A DNA stretch of 64,000 nucleotides from CAZBWP01 sp964630265 (GTDB lineage Bacteria > Pseudomonadota > Alphaproteobacteria > Rhodospirillales > Defluviicoccaceae), in NCBI GenBank assembly GCA_964630265.1, contig CAZVRW010000014.1:3608-67607 (forward strand), given 5' to 3'. The notes under the pieces were generated by a model. It saw only the letters and a program-made list of their open reading frames with translations, ran no database searches and had not been told where the DNA came from. The position numbers and the translations under genes were made by a program. Each line of letters begins with the position of its first letter. Positions within the stretch are counted from its first letter, which is position 1. Positions 41,950-49,303 of the stretch are shown here, piece by piece.

Positions 41950-42162
41950 TCAGGTCTTCGCGTCGATCGGGCAGGTGCGCATGCCGATCAGCCGGTAGGC
42001 CGGGCAGAAGCCCACCAACCCGGTGCCGACCAGAACGATGCCGGCGACGATCGCCACATAGTTCCACGGCGCGGCCACCGCGCTGACGAAAAACAGCACG
42101 ATCAGCGCCGCGCCGACGACGAAGCGCAGCGCGCGATCGATGGTTCCCACATTCTTGCCCAT
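41950..42162 (-). CDS. DUF2892 (YgaP transmembrane-domain) small membrane protein
   Basis: 70 aa, N-terminal MGKNVGTIDRALRFVVGAAL and two helices (about 11-28 and 33-52), ending CPAYRLIGMRTCPIDAKT with two cysteines. This matches the DUF2892/YgaP-like inner-membrane family (typically NxGxxDRxxR...CP). ATG 42162 is preceded by GGAGGAGAG. No rhodanese domain is attached. Function of stand-alone members is unknown. Confidence 0.9.
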   Translation of the reverse strand: MGKNVGTIDRALRFVVGAALIVLFFVSAVAAPWNYVAIVAGIVLVGTGLVGFCPAYRLIGMRTCPIDAKT

Positions 42163-42257
42163 CACGGTCTCTCCTCCACTTCGGGGACAACGACGATGGC
42201 GTGACCAGAGCACATGCTCGCTCGCCGCGTCTGTGACTTGGTCACGTGGACGCACGT

Positions 42258-42836
42258 CTACTGGCGGACACCTTCGATGGACAGGGTCAATTCGACGGTG
42301 CGCGCCGCCGGACCGAGGTCGTAGGTGATGTCGAAATCGGCGAGCGTCAACGTCGTCTTCGCCAGGAGGCCGGCGCGATAACCGCCCCACGGGTCGGGAC
42401 CGTGGCCGATCTCCTCGACGCTGAGTTCGACCGGCCGGGTGACGCCGTTCAGGGTCAGGTCGCCGCGGATGATCCCGGTGGTGTCGCCGGTGGTCTCCAC
42501 GGCGGTGCTGACGAATTGCGCTTTCGGGTGCCGGTCGACGGACAGGAAATCGTTGCCGCGCAGGTGCTTGTCGCGTTCGGCATGATTGGTGTCGACGCTC
42601 GCGGTGGCAATCTCGACGGCGACCCGCGACTGCGTCGGATCGTCGCGATCGATGACGAACTCGCCGTCGAACTCATTGAAGCGTCCATACAGCCAGCTAT
42701 AGCCGAGGTGCATGACGCGGAATTCGATGAACGCATGCTGGCCCTTGACATCGATGGCATAGGTCTCGGCGGCGGTGGCCGGCGCCGCCGCGGTCAGCAT
42801 CAGCGCGGCGGCGGCGAACACGGAGCGGACACGCAT
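42258..42836 (-). CDS. YceI family periplasmic protein
   Basis: 192 aa with a signal peptide ending ATAAE. Lipocalin-like YceI beta-barrel that binds polyisoprenoids in characterised members: ETYAIDVKGQHAFIEFRVMH, then NEFDGEFVIDRDD, then HLRGNDFLSVDRHPKAQF (family signature) and LTLNGVTRPVELSV. It lies 30 bp downstream of a cytochrome b561 gene, a frequent pairing in proteobacteria thought to link a polyisoprenoid quinone carrier with membrane electron transfer. Confidence 0.93.
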   Translation of the reverse strand: MRVRSVFAAAALMLTAAAPATAAETYAIDVKGQHAFIEFRVMHLGYSWLYGRFNEFDGEFVIDRDDPTQSRVAVEIATASVDTNHAERDKHLRGNDFLSVDRHPKAQFVSTAVETTGDTTGIIRGDLTLNGVTRPVELSVEEIGHGPDPWGGYRAGLLAKTTLTLADFDITYDLGPAARTVELTLSIEGVRQ

Positions 42837-42866
42837 GGGGGCTTTCCTTTCCTGCGGTTTGATGGG

Positions 42867-43445
42867 TCAACGGGTCACGGGGGGCTGGGTTTCGGACTGC
42901 TTCAAGCCGAGCATCCGCTTCAGCGTCGCGTCGCGGTCGATCAGATGGTGCTTGAGGGCGGCGAGCGCGTGCAGGCCGGCGAAGCCGATCAGGCCGATCG
43001 CCACCCAATAGTGCACATCGCCGGCGATATCGGCCTGGCGCGGCAGATCCTGCACGATGGCCGGCACCGAGATGCGGCCGAAGACGTCAACCGGCTGCCC
43101 CTTGGCGGTGGCGATCAGGTAGCCGCTGACAATCACCACCAGGAGCCCGACGTAAAGGAGCGCGTGGACGATCTCGGCCACGTGCCGCTCCCACGGCTTG
43201 ACGGTCGGCTCGGCGGCCGGCACGCCGTTCGTCCAGCGCCACGCCAGGCGCACCCCGATGATGGCGAGCAGCACGACGCCAAACGCTTTGTGCAATTCCG
43301 GCGCGCGGTGGTACCAGGGATCATAGTAGCCGAGGTCGACCATCCAGAGGCCGGAAACGAACAGGCCAATGGTCGCCAGCGCCGTCAGCCAGTGCAGCAC
43401 GACATGCACTGCGCCGTAGGTTGAGCGTGAGTTGAACAGCCGCAT
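42867..43445 (-). CDS. cytochrome b561
   Basis: 192 aa, four membrane helices, di-haem b cytochrome of the YodB/CybB type. Candidate haem ligands: His in AVHVVLHWLTALA, PELHKAFGVVL, EIVHALLYVGLL and GDVHYWVAIGL/GLHALAALKHH. It probably passes electrons from the quinone pool (superoxide-quinone reduction in E. coli CybB). Co-transcribed with the YceI gene downstream. Confidence 0.93.
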   Translation of the reverse strand: MRLFNSRSTYGAVHVVLHWLTALATIGLFVSGLWMVDLGYYDPWYHRAPELHKAFGVVLLAIIGVRLAWRWTNGVPAAEPTVKPWERHVAEIVHALLYVGLLVVIVSGYLIATAKGQPVDVFGRISVPAIVQDLPRQADIAGDVHYWVAIGLIGFAGLHALAALKHHLIDRDATLKRMLGLKQSETQPPVTR

Positions 43446-43575
43446 CGCCGCGTCCGGCCCCCGTCCTGTGCAGCGCTAAGATGGCTGCGCCGGTCGCTGA
43501 GGCCAGATCGGAACGGCGGCGGTCACGGGTTCGTGACCACGCGCCGTGAGACCGTGCGTCGTCGGGCGCCGAAGC

Positions 43576-43791
43576 TCAGGGCTTCGGGCCGCCCAGCAAT
43601 TCGGTCTTGCAGTAAGACCAACTCGCATACTTCGTGCACTCGGACATGAACGCCCGCTCTTCCGGATCCATGCCGGCGGCCCCGGGCCCCCAGTCCATGG
43701 GGTTCTCGCCGGGTTCCACGGGCGCACCGGCGCAGCCGCCGAGTGCCACAGCGAGCAGGAGGGCCAAGCCTAATGGCATCGCGCGTCGCAT
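43576..43791 (-). CDS. small lipoprotein, unknown
   Basis: 71 aa from ATG 43791 with GGAGAT upstream (a TTG one codon earlier is less likely). Signal: MRRAMPLGLALLLAVALGGC, a clear lipobox LGGC with the lipidated Cys at residue 20. The mature part is 52 aa, with two further cysteines in FMSECTKYASWSYCKTE. Not recognised as a named family; the Cys pair could form a disulfide. Confidence 0.85.
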   Translation of the reverse strand: MRRAMPLGLALLLAVALGGCAGAPVEPGENPMDWGPGAAGMDPEERAFMSECTKYASWSYCKTELLGGPKP

Positions 43792-43818
43792 CAAGGATCT
43801 CCGTGTCGTCGGGCCCCC

Positions 43819-44220
43819 TCAGGTCAGGGACCGCGTCAAAAAATAGCCGGCGGTCGCCGAGACGCCGGTGATCACCGTTCCCCAAGCCACGTCGACGATG
43901 GTCACAGTGATCGGCCAGTCCCGCAGTGTCGCAAGATTGGTCATGTCATACGTGGCGTAGGCGAACAGCCCAAACAAGGCGCCCATGGTCAGCGCCGTCT
44001 TCCAGGATCCCGATTGCAGCGCCGGGGCCACCGCGAAAATGACGATGCCGACCACGTAGAACAAATAGAACCCGGTGGCCGCGACCAAGTTAAACTGATC
44101 GGCCAGGAGGTGGCCGATGCGATCCCGGTAGAAGGTCTTGGCGACCACCCCGAGCCAGACGAGATCGATGGCGAGGAACACCACCGCCGTTGTCAGGTAG
44201 GCGATCCCGTACTTTGCCAT
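43819..44220 (-). CDS. DUF2177 family membrane protein
   Basis: 133 aa, four membrane helices. DUF2177 signature: AYLTTAVVFLAIDLVWLGVV, then FYRDRIGHLL, then YDMTNLATLRDWPITVTIVD. ATG 44220 follows AGAGGAAAGGA. Function unknown. 27 bp upstream of the lipoprotein gene and possibly co-transcribed with it. Confidence 0.9.
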   Translation of the reverse strand: MAKYGIAYLTTAVVFLAIDLVWLGVVAKTFYRDRIGHLLADQFNLVAATGFYLFYVVGIVIFAVAPALQSGSWKTALTMGALFGLFAYATYDMTNLATLRDWPITVTIVDVAWGTVITGVSATAGYFLTRSLT

Positions 44221-44341
44221 GGCGTTATCCTTTCCTCTCGGGCACGTGTCGGCGATCGGCGCGCCCATTGCTCGGAAAGGGAATACGCTGCGGCAACCGC
44301 TCCGGACGACTGCCAGATGTGACGGTCGGTCGCGGCGACGA

Positions 44342-45127
44342 TCAGTGCGTGACCTTCGGCTCCAACGTCTTGGCCTGGGCGATCCAACCGGCGACCGTCT
44401 TCTCGTCCGGCACGCCGGGAGCCAGGCTCTTGTCGGCATTCACCTTCGCCATCGTCGACGCCAGCGAGTCGGCACGGCGCGTGGCCAGTTCCTTGACGGT
44501 GTCGACGCCGGCGGCTTCCAACAGCTCGGCCGCGTTGCCGTCGACGCCCTGCAGCCGCATCAGGTCGGCCATGTTGACCCAGCGCAGGACACGCTTCATG
44601 GGAATGCCGGTGTGATCGACCACCGCCTTGCGGCCCTTCAATCCACCGCACTTCGCCAGCAGCTCCGTCGGCGTCGTGATGCCCGCCGCCTTCAGCTTCT
44701 TGGCAAACGCCGGACCGATGCCTTCGATATCCTCGATGCGCGCGGGGCCGCCCGGTCCCGGCGTCGCAGCCGGCGTCGGCTGGACTGCGGGCTTCGGCCC
44801 GGCCTTCGCTGCGGGCTTCGCCTCGGTCTTGGGGGCCGGCTTGGGCGCCGGCTGCGGCTCGGACTTAGGCGCCGGCTTGGCCTCGGCCTTGGGAGCCGGC
44901 TTCGGCTCCTCGGGCTTCTTCTCCGCAGCCTTCGCCGCGGTCTTGGAGGACGACGGCATCATGGCCTCGGTCGCTCGCTGCATGGTCTTCAGCACCTCGC
45001 GCTCCGCCGCCAGCCAGTACTCGCTCGCCATGCCTTGCTGACGTCCGGCAGTCTCCCACATCATGTACGCCATTTCGCGGATGCGCTCCTGCACATCCTG
45101 TGTCATCTTCTTGATGTCGTCGTTCAT
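44342..45127 (-). CDS. DUF2934 - Pro/Lys linker - DUF4332 (helix-hairpin-helix) protein
   Basis: 261 aa from ATG 45127. Residues about 12-48 are DUF2934-like (RIREMAYMMWETAGRQ, then YWLAAEREVL). Residues about 60-125 are a low-complexity Lys/Pro/Ala stretch (repeats of PKPAPK, EAKPAPKS). Residues about 130-255 are a DUF4332/HhH region: IEDIEGIGPAFAKKLKAAGI, repeated as VDHTGIPMKRVLRWVNMADL and LQGVDGNAAELLEAAGVDTV. HhH motifs suggest DNA binding; the basic linker resembles histone-H1-like or phasin-like proteins. Role unknown. Confidence 0.82.
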   Translation of the reverse strand: MNDDIKKMTQDVQERIREMAYMMWETAGRQQGMASEYWLAAEREVLKTMQRATEAMMPSSSKTAAKAAEKKPEEPKPAPKAEAKPAPKSEPQPAPKPAPKTEAKPAAKAGPKPAVQPTPAATPGPGGPARIEDIEGIGPAFAKKLKAAGITTPTELLAKCGGLKGRKAVVDHTGIPMKRVLRWVNMADLMRLQGVDGNAAELLEAAGVDTVKELATRRADSLASTMAKVNADKSLAPGVPDEKTVAGWIAQAKTLEPKVTH

Positions 45128-45528
45128 CGGTGCGCCTCCTGGTCGTCCGTCGTCGCTTGCAGGGTCCCTGCTCGGCGCGGCCTCATGCCAAGGCAGCAAC
45201 CATGTCCAAACCCGTCGCCTGAAGCAATCCGAGCAGCATCCCCGTGCCCGCCGCCGGCATTACGGGACAGACCCACCGCGACAGACGGCGCGATTTTGAG
45301 CCGATCCGATCCGCGCATGCAACGTGTTTTCGTCTTGCGGGCGCCCAGGCGCACACCAGAGCGCACACAGGGGCGCCGGCGCCACCGTTGCCTACGGACT
45401 CTCGGCCCCCGCGGCGGCCCTGCGATCGCCATCCGTCGACCCGAACTTCGGCATCGCGGTACGCGTTATCGGCGAATCGCGGCGGACGGCATGGCCTCGG
45501 CGCCGATCGAGCGGCCCCCGAAACCGCC
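45128..45528. other. 401-bp intergenic region, no gene seen
   Basis: Between the start of the DUF2934 gene and the end of the L,D-transpeptidase gene, both minus strand. The short frames here have no domain-like sequence or good ribosome-binding site. It must hold the promoter of the DUF2934 gene, but I see no convincing -35/-10 pair. A near-direct repeat GTGTGCGC-TCTG-GTGTGCGC lies on the minus strand near 45355-45375. Confidence 0.5.
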
Positions 45529-46791
45529 TCAGGAGCGCGCCTCGACGGCGTCGCCCTCGCTCGTCAGATCGGGGATCGCGCCGGTGTCCCGCTGATAGAG
45601 ATCGTGGCGGAACTGCACCGTTCCCGCCTCGTCGACCCAGGCGGTCCAGTAGACGAATTCGACCCCGACCGGTTGCTCCAGCTTGACCGTGCGCATGCGC
45701 CGGCTGGCAAAGGCGGCATCAAACCGCGCTGCGTCCCAACCCGCATCGTCCTGCAGCAACGCCCGGGCCAGTTCCAGCGGCTTTTCCAGGCGGACGCAGC
45801 CGTGGCTGAAGGCACGCTGCGGCCGCTGGAACAGATGCTTCGATGGGGTGTCGTGCATGTAGACATGGTAGCGATTGTCGAACATGAACTTCACCTTGCC
45901 GAGGGCGTTGCGCGCGCCGGGCGGCTGTCGCAGCCGATAGCCGCGGGCTTCGGGGCTCCACCAGTCGACGCTTGCCGGGTCCAGCCGTTGGCCATCCTTG
46001 TAGACCTGGATGTTCTTGCGGGTGAGATAGGCCGGGTCGCGCTGGGCATGCGGGATCAGTTCCCGGCTCTGAATGCGCGGCGGCACGTACCAGGCGGGAT
46101 TGATGACCAGGTGATCGAGGGTGCTCGACAGCGTCGGTGTCGGCCAGGACGGCAGGCCGACGACCACATTCATGGAGAGGTCCGCGTCCGCGCCGCGGAC
46201 CAACCGCGCCTCGAAGCCCGGAATGTTGACCAGGACGTAGTTGGCGTGCTGCGGCTGGAAGCGCTGCATGCGCGCCTGATTGCGGCGCAACGCCGCCAGC
46301 CGGTTCTCGACCGGCTCGTTGAGGGCGGCCAGCGTCTGCGGGCCGACGACGCCGTCGATGGCGAGCCCGTGGCGCGCCTGAAACGCCTCGACGGCGGCGA
46401 TCAGCGCGGGATCATAAACGGCGCCAGCGGGCGCCGGATCGTAGACGGCGCCAGCGGGCGCCGGATCGTAGACGGCGCCAGCGGGCGCCGGGCCGGCAAG
46501 GTCTCCGGATACGACCAGCCGATGGCGGAGCGTTGGCACCCGCCCGTCCGTGGCGCCGGGCTTCAGCGACGCTCCGGCCGGGACCGAAGGCCAGCCGCCG
46601 GCGGCGGCGATCGCTTCGTGGCGAGCCACTGCCCCGGCCATCCGCGCCTCGGCCTTGGCATGCCATGCCTCGGCCCCCGCGGCGGCGGCCACGGTGCTCG
46701 TCGCGACCCCGCACAGCAGGACCAGCCCACCGACGAGTCGCACCGGCAATCGCCAATTCATCCATGATGTCTGAGGTCCGCCCTGTCCCAT
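45529..46791 (-). CDS. L,D-transpeptidase (YkuD, YcbB-like) with PG-binding domain
   Basis: 420 aa, exported (helix at about residues 18-38 ending VAAAAGAEA). A peptidoglycan-binding_1 domain lies at about 130-160 (VEAFQARHGLAIDGVVGPQTLAALN), preceded by three tandem copies of PAPAGAVYD. YkuD catalytic domain at about 185-370: NIPGFEARLV, NPAWYVPPRI and the active site FSHGCVRLEKP with His330 and Cys332. It makes 3-3 cross-links in peptidoglycan or attaches proteins to it. Start ATG 46791 has AGGAGA 9 bp upstream; ATG 46761 is an alternative. Confidence 0.93.
   Translation of the reverse strand: MGQGGPQTSWMNWRLPVRLVGGLVLLCGVATSTVAAAAGAEAWHAKAEARMAGAVARHEAIAAAGGWPSVPAGASLKPGATDGRVPTLRHRLVVSGDLAGPAPAGAVYDPAPAGAVYDPAPAGAVYDPALIAAVEAFQARHGLAIDGVVGPQTLAALNEPVENRLAALRRNQARMQRFQPQHANYVLVNIPGFEARLVRGADADLSMNVVVGLPSWPTPTLSSTLDHLVINPAWYVPPRIQSRELIPHAQRDPAYLTRKNIQVYKDGQRLDPASVDWWSPEARGYRLRQPPGARNALGKVKFMFDNRYHVYMHDTPSKHLFQRPQRAFSHGCVRLEKPLELARALLQDDAGWDAARFDAAFASRRMRTVKLEQPVGVEFVYWTAWVDEAGTVQFRHDLYQRDTGAIPDLTSEGDAVEARS
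46409..46489 (-). repeat. three 27-bp in-frame tandem repeats in the L,D-transpeptidase gene
   Basis: Units 46409-46435, 46436-46462 and 46463-46489, plus-strand GGATCGTAGACGGCGCCAGC + GGGCGCC (first copy with two differences). Each codes for the nonapeptide PAPAGAVYD between the signal region and the peptidoglycan-binding domain. Near-identical copies imply recent slippage. Confidence 0.95.
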
Positions 46792-46965
46792 GGCAGCCGT
46801 CTCCTGTCCCGAATCGTTGCATCCCCCATTCCGCTTGCCACGACTCTACCATGGGGGCGTTAACGAAACGACCCCAGGCGGGACGGCTCTCGGTCTGTTG
46901 ATGTGGTGTGGTTCTCGCCGGCGCGCGGCGTCAGGCGGCTTGGCGCGGCCGCCCGGCCCCGCGCC

Positions 46966-47781
46966 TCAGGGCCGCTCGCCGGCGGCCAGCCGGCGCTCGA
47001 AGGCGTCGAGGCACGGCTCGATGTCGGCGACGGTGTCGATGACGAGGTGTGCACCTTCGGCACGCAGCCGGTCGCTCGCCCGCGACCGCAGCACGGCCTG
47101 TTCGGCCGGCGGCAGCGCCGCCCATTCGTCCCTGGACAGCCCGACGGCGTTGCCGGAGACGGTGACACCGACCGTCCAGCTGCCAGCCGCGAGGCCCTCG
47201 GCGATACCCGGCTCGGTGTCGTCGACCTTGACGCACGCGGCGGCCGGCCAGACGGCCAGATCGAGGAAGCAGCGGTACATCATCAACGGCGACGGCCGCC
47301 CGGCCGCCACATCGCCGGCGCACACCAGGCAATCGGGGACGAACCCCTGGGCCGCCGCCACCGGCAGCAGGCGCTCCATGATGTCCCGCGTGTAGCCCGT
47401 GGTCGAGCCGATCTTCAGGCCACGCGCCCGCAAGCGTTCGACCACGGCGACGGTGTCGGGAACCAGCTCGGCGTGCTCACCGACCGCGACCACGTCGGCG
47501 TTCATCGGCACGAACACCTCGTAAATGGCGTCCACGTCGGCGTCCGTCGGCGACTGTCCATGCGCCGCGCGCCACGCCGAGACGATCTCCGGATCGTCCA
47601 GCAGCGCCTGGATGTGCGGGCGCTTCGGCAGCCCCATGGGCCGGCGCGCCTGCTCCACCGTGATGGCGACGCCGAACCGCCGGAACACCTCGACGAACAC
47701 CCCCATCGGCGCGCGCGAGCCGAAGTCGACCGTGGTGCCGGCCCAGTCGAAGATCACGGCGGCGAGCCTGCCGGTGTTCAT
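46966..47781 (-). CDS. phnX: phosphonoacetaldehyde hydrolase (phosphonatase)
   Basis: 271 aa, HAD-superfamily C-P bond hydrolase giving acetaldehyde and phosphate. The nucleophile is D12 in VIFDWAGTTVDFGS, with Ala14 at the +2 place (as in PhnX, not the usual Asp). The Schiff-base lysine is K53 in PMGLPKRPHIQALL, the same number as in Bacillus PhnX. GSTTGYTRDIMERLLP and CVKVDDTEPGIAEG are motifs II and IV. ATG 47781 overlaps the stop of the FAD oxidase gene (ATGA). Confidence 0.95.
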   Translation of the reverse strand: MNTGRLAAVIFDWAGTTVDFGSRAPMGVFVEVFRRFGVAITVEQARRPMGLPKRPHIQALLDDPEIVSAWRAAHGQSPTDADVDAIYEVFVPMNADVVAVGEHAELVPDTVAVVERLRARGLKIGSTTGYTRDIMERLLPVAAAQGFVPDCLVCAGDVAAGRPSPLMMYRCFLDLAVWPAAACVKVDDTEPGIAEGLAAGSWTVGVTVSGNAVGLSRDEWAALPPAEQAVLRSRASDRLRAEGAHLVIDTVADIEPCLDAFERRLAAGERP

Positions 47782-48926
47782 GCTGGCACCACGACGCCGC
47801 CGATCAGGTCGGCGACCACCTCTTCGGCGAGGGCGAAGGCGGTGCTGGCGCCAGTACCGCTGGTGACGACGACGACGCGCACGGCGTCGCTCGGCCGGTC
47901 GACCAGCACCAGTCGACCGTCGGCCGCCGTCGGGTAGGTGCCGATCCAACGCTCGACGACACACCCCTCCGGCGGCGCCAGGCTGGCCGCCAGTTCGTCC
48001 AGAATGATCGCCTCGACGCCGGCGGCGGCGAAGGGCTCCACGGTGGCGCCGCCGTGGTGCGAATCACCGACCACCAGCGATCCGTCGGCGCTCTGCACGA
48101 CGATCAGGTGGACGCCGTGGGCCAGCGCCTCCGGCTGCTCGGCCATCAGGCGCGCACGCAGGGCAGCTGCTTCCGGCAGGTCGGCATAACCGCGATAGCG
48201 AACCAGGCTGAGGTCCGACATCACCGCCGCCGGCAGCCGCCACAACTCTGGTTGTGGTGCCAGCCGCAGCATCTGCAGGGTGCATGTCTCGAGACTGTAG
48301 GCGGCGAGCCGATCGGCGAAGAGCGTGCGGCGGTCGTCCCCCGGACAGACGATACAGGCATCGGCGGCGATCCTGCCGGCGCTGGTGGTGATCACCGGCG
48401 GCGCGACATCGAGCACCGCCGTCTCCCACAGGAACGTCACGCCGAAGGCGTCGCGCAGCCAGTCCCCCAACCGCGGCATCGCCGTCCGGGACTCGACGCG
48501 CAGCTCGTGCGGACTCCACATCGCCCCCTCCAGGGCGACGGCGTCGAGCACCGGAAAACGGGCGCGCGCCTCGTCGGCGACCATCAGCGCGCAGCCGGCC
48601 CCCATGTCGCTGCGTCGGAAGGCTTCCAGCACGTCCATGGCCTCGGGCCGCCGGGCGACGACGATCAGGCCGCGATGTTCGATGGGAATGCGCGCGGCAG
48701 TCGCCACCTCCGCCCAGATCTCGCGCGCCCGGGTGGCGCGCCGCCAGCCCTCGCCGGCCTGCTGGCCGGTGACGGTGACGAAGCCGAAGTTGCGCACCGA
48801 CGCGCCGACCGCCTTGGTGTCGCGCTCGATGACGCAGACCCGCTTGCCGCGACGCGCCGCCGCCAGGGCGTGCGCAAGCCCAACGATCCCGGCCCCGACG
48901 ATGGCGAGGTCGAACGAACGCGACAC
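47778..48926 (-). CDS. phosphonate-associated FAD-dependent oxidoreductase (TIGR03364-like)
   Basis: 382 aa from GTG 48926 (SRSFDLAIVGAGIVGLAHAL, Rossmann FAD site); GTG 48935 is an alternative. DAO/glycine oxidase fold: VCVIERDTKAVGASVRNFGF, then DACIVCPGDDRRTLF, then VGDSHHGG and the C-terminal VVVVTSGTGASTAFALAEEV. This subgroup is found next to phosphonatase genes, and characterised relatives oxidise N-methylated 2-aminoethylphosphonate toward phosphonoacetaldehyde. Here it is directly coupled to phnX, so the pair should feed a methylated or plain aminophosphonate into phosphate and acetaldehyde. No phnW is adjacent. Confidence 0.88.
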   Translation of the reverse strand: MSRSFDLAIVGAGIVGLAHALAAARRGKRVCVIERDTKAVGASVRNFGFVTVTGQQAGEGWRRATRAREIWAEVATAARIPIEHRGLIVVARRPEAMDVLEAFRRSDMGAGCALMVADEARARFPVLDAVALEGAMWSPHELRVESRTAMPRLGDWLRDAFGVTFLWETAVLDVAPPVITTSAGRIAADACIVCPGDDRRTLFADRLAAYSLETCTLQMLRLAPQPELWRLPAAVMSDLSLVRYRGYADLPEAAALRARLMAEQPEALAHGVHLIVVQSADGSLVVGDSHHGGATVEPFAAAGVEAIILDELAASLAPPEGCVVERWIGTYPTAADGRLVLVDRPSDAVRVVVVTSGTGASTAFALAEEVVADLIGGVVVPA

Positions 48927-49303
48927 GAAATCCACCCCCAGCCACGACGGAGGCGCGGGCGGCGTCTGCTGCCCGGGCCCCGCGAATTCAGTGTATGCCA
49001 TCCCCGCAACGGGCCGGCGATTGCGCGTTTGCGACGCACCGCCGAATTTCCCCTGGCAATGACCCGGCCGCGGCGATTTCCACCCGTGCCGACAGCTTTT
49101 TTTGGACATCACCCAACAAAAGGTTAGCGCAGGATAGCCGGAGCGCGGCAAGAATATTTTATGACGTGGCGCTGGGCGGTGATCTTCCGTGGGTTGGCGC
49201 CGATGCCGCCGGCAGCGCTGGCAAGCCCCGTCCGGCTCCCCACGTTCCGAGACGGGCGTCGGTGGACCGGATCGACCCGACACGGAATCCCGGGGAGGTG
49301 ATC
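48927..49303. other. 377-bp divergent intergenic region
   Basis: Between the phosphonate oxidase (minus) and ggt (plus). It should contain both promoters. A run TTTTTTTGGAC near 49098-49107 and an A/T patch (AATATTTTATGA, about 49153-49164) stand out from the GC-rich background and could be promoter elements for ggt, but no clean consensus pair is seen. No PhoB-box-like CTGTCAT repeat was found, nor an ORF worth calling. Confidence 0.4.

Noticed and set aside
45183..45368. 61-codon minus-strand frame in the 45128-45528 gap
   Set aside because: No ribosome-binding site, no domain or signal peptide; Arg/Cys/Ala composition typical of random frames in this DNA.
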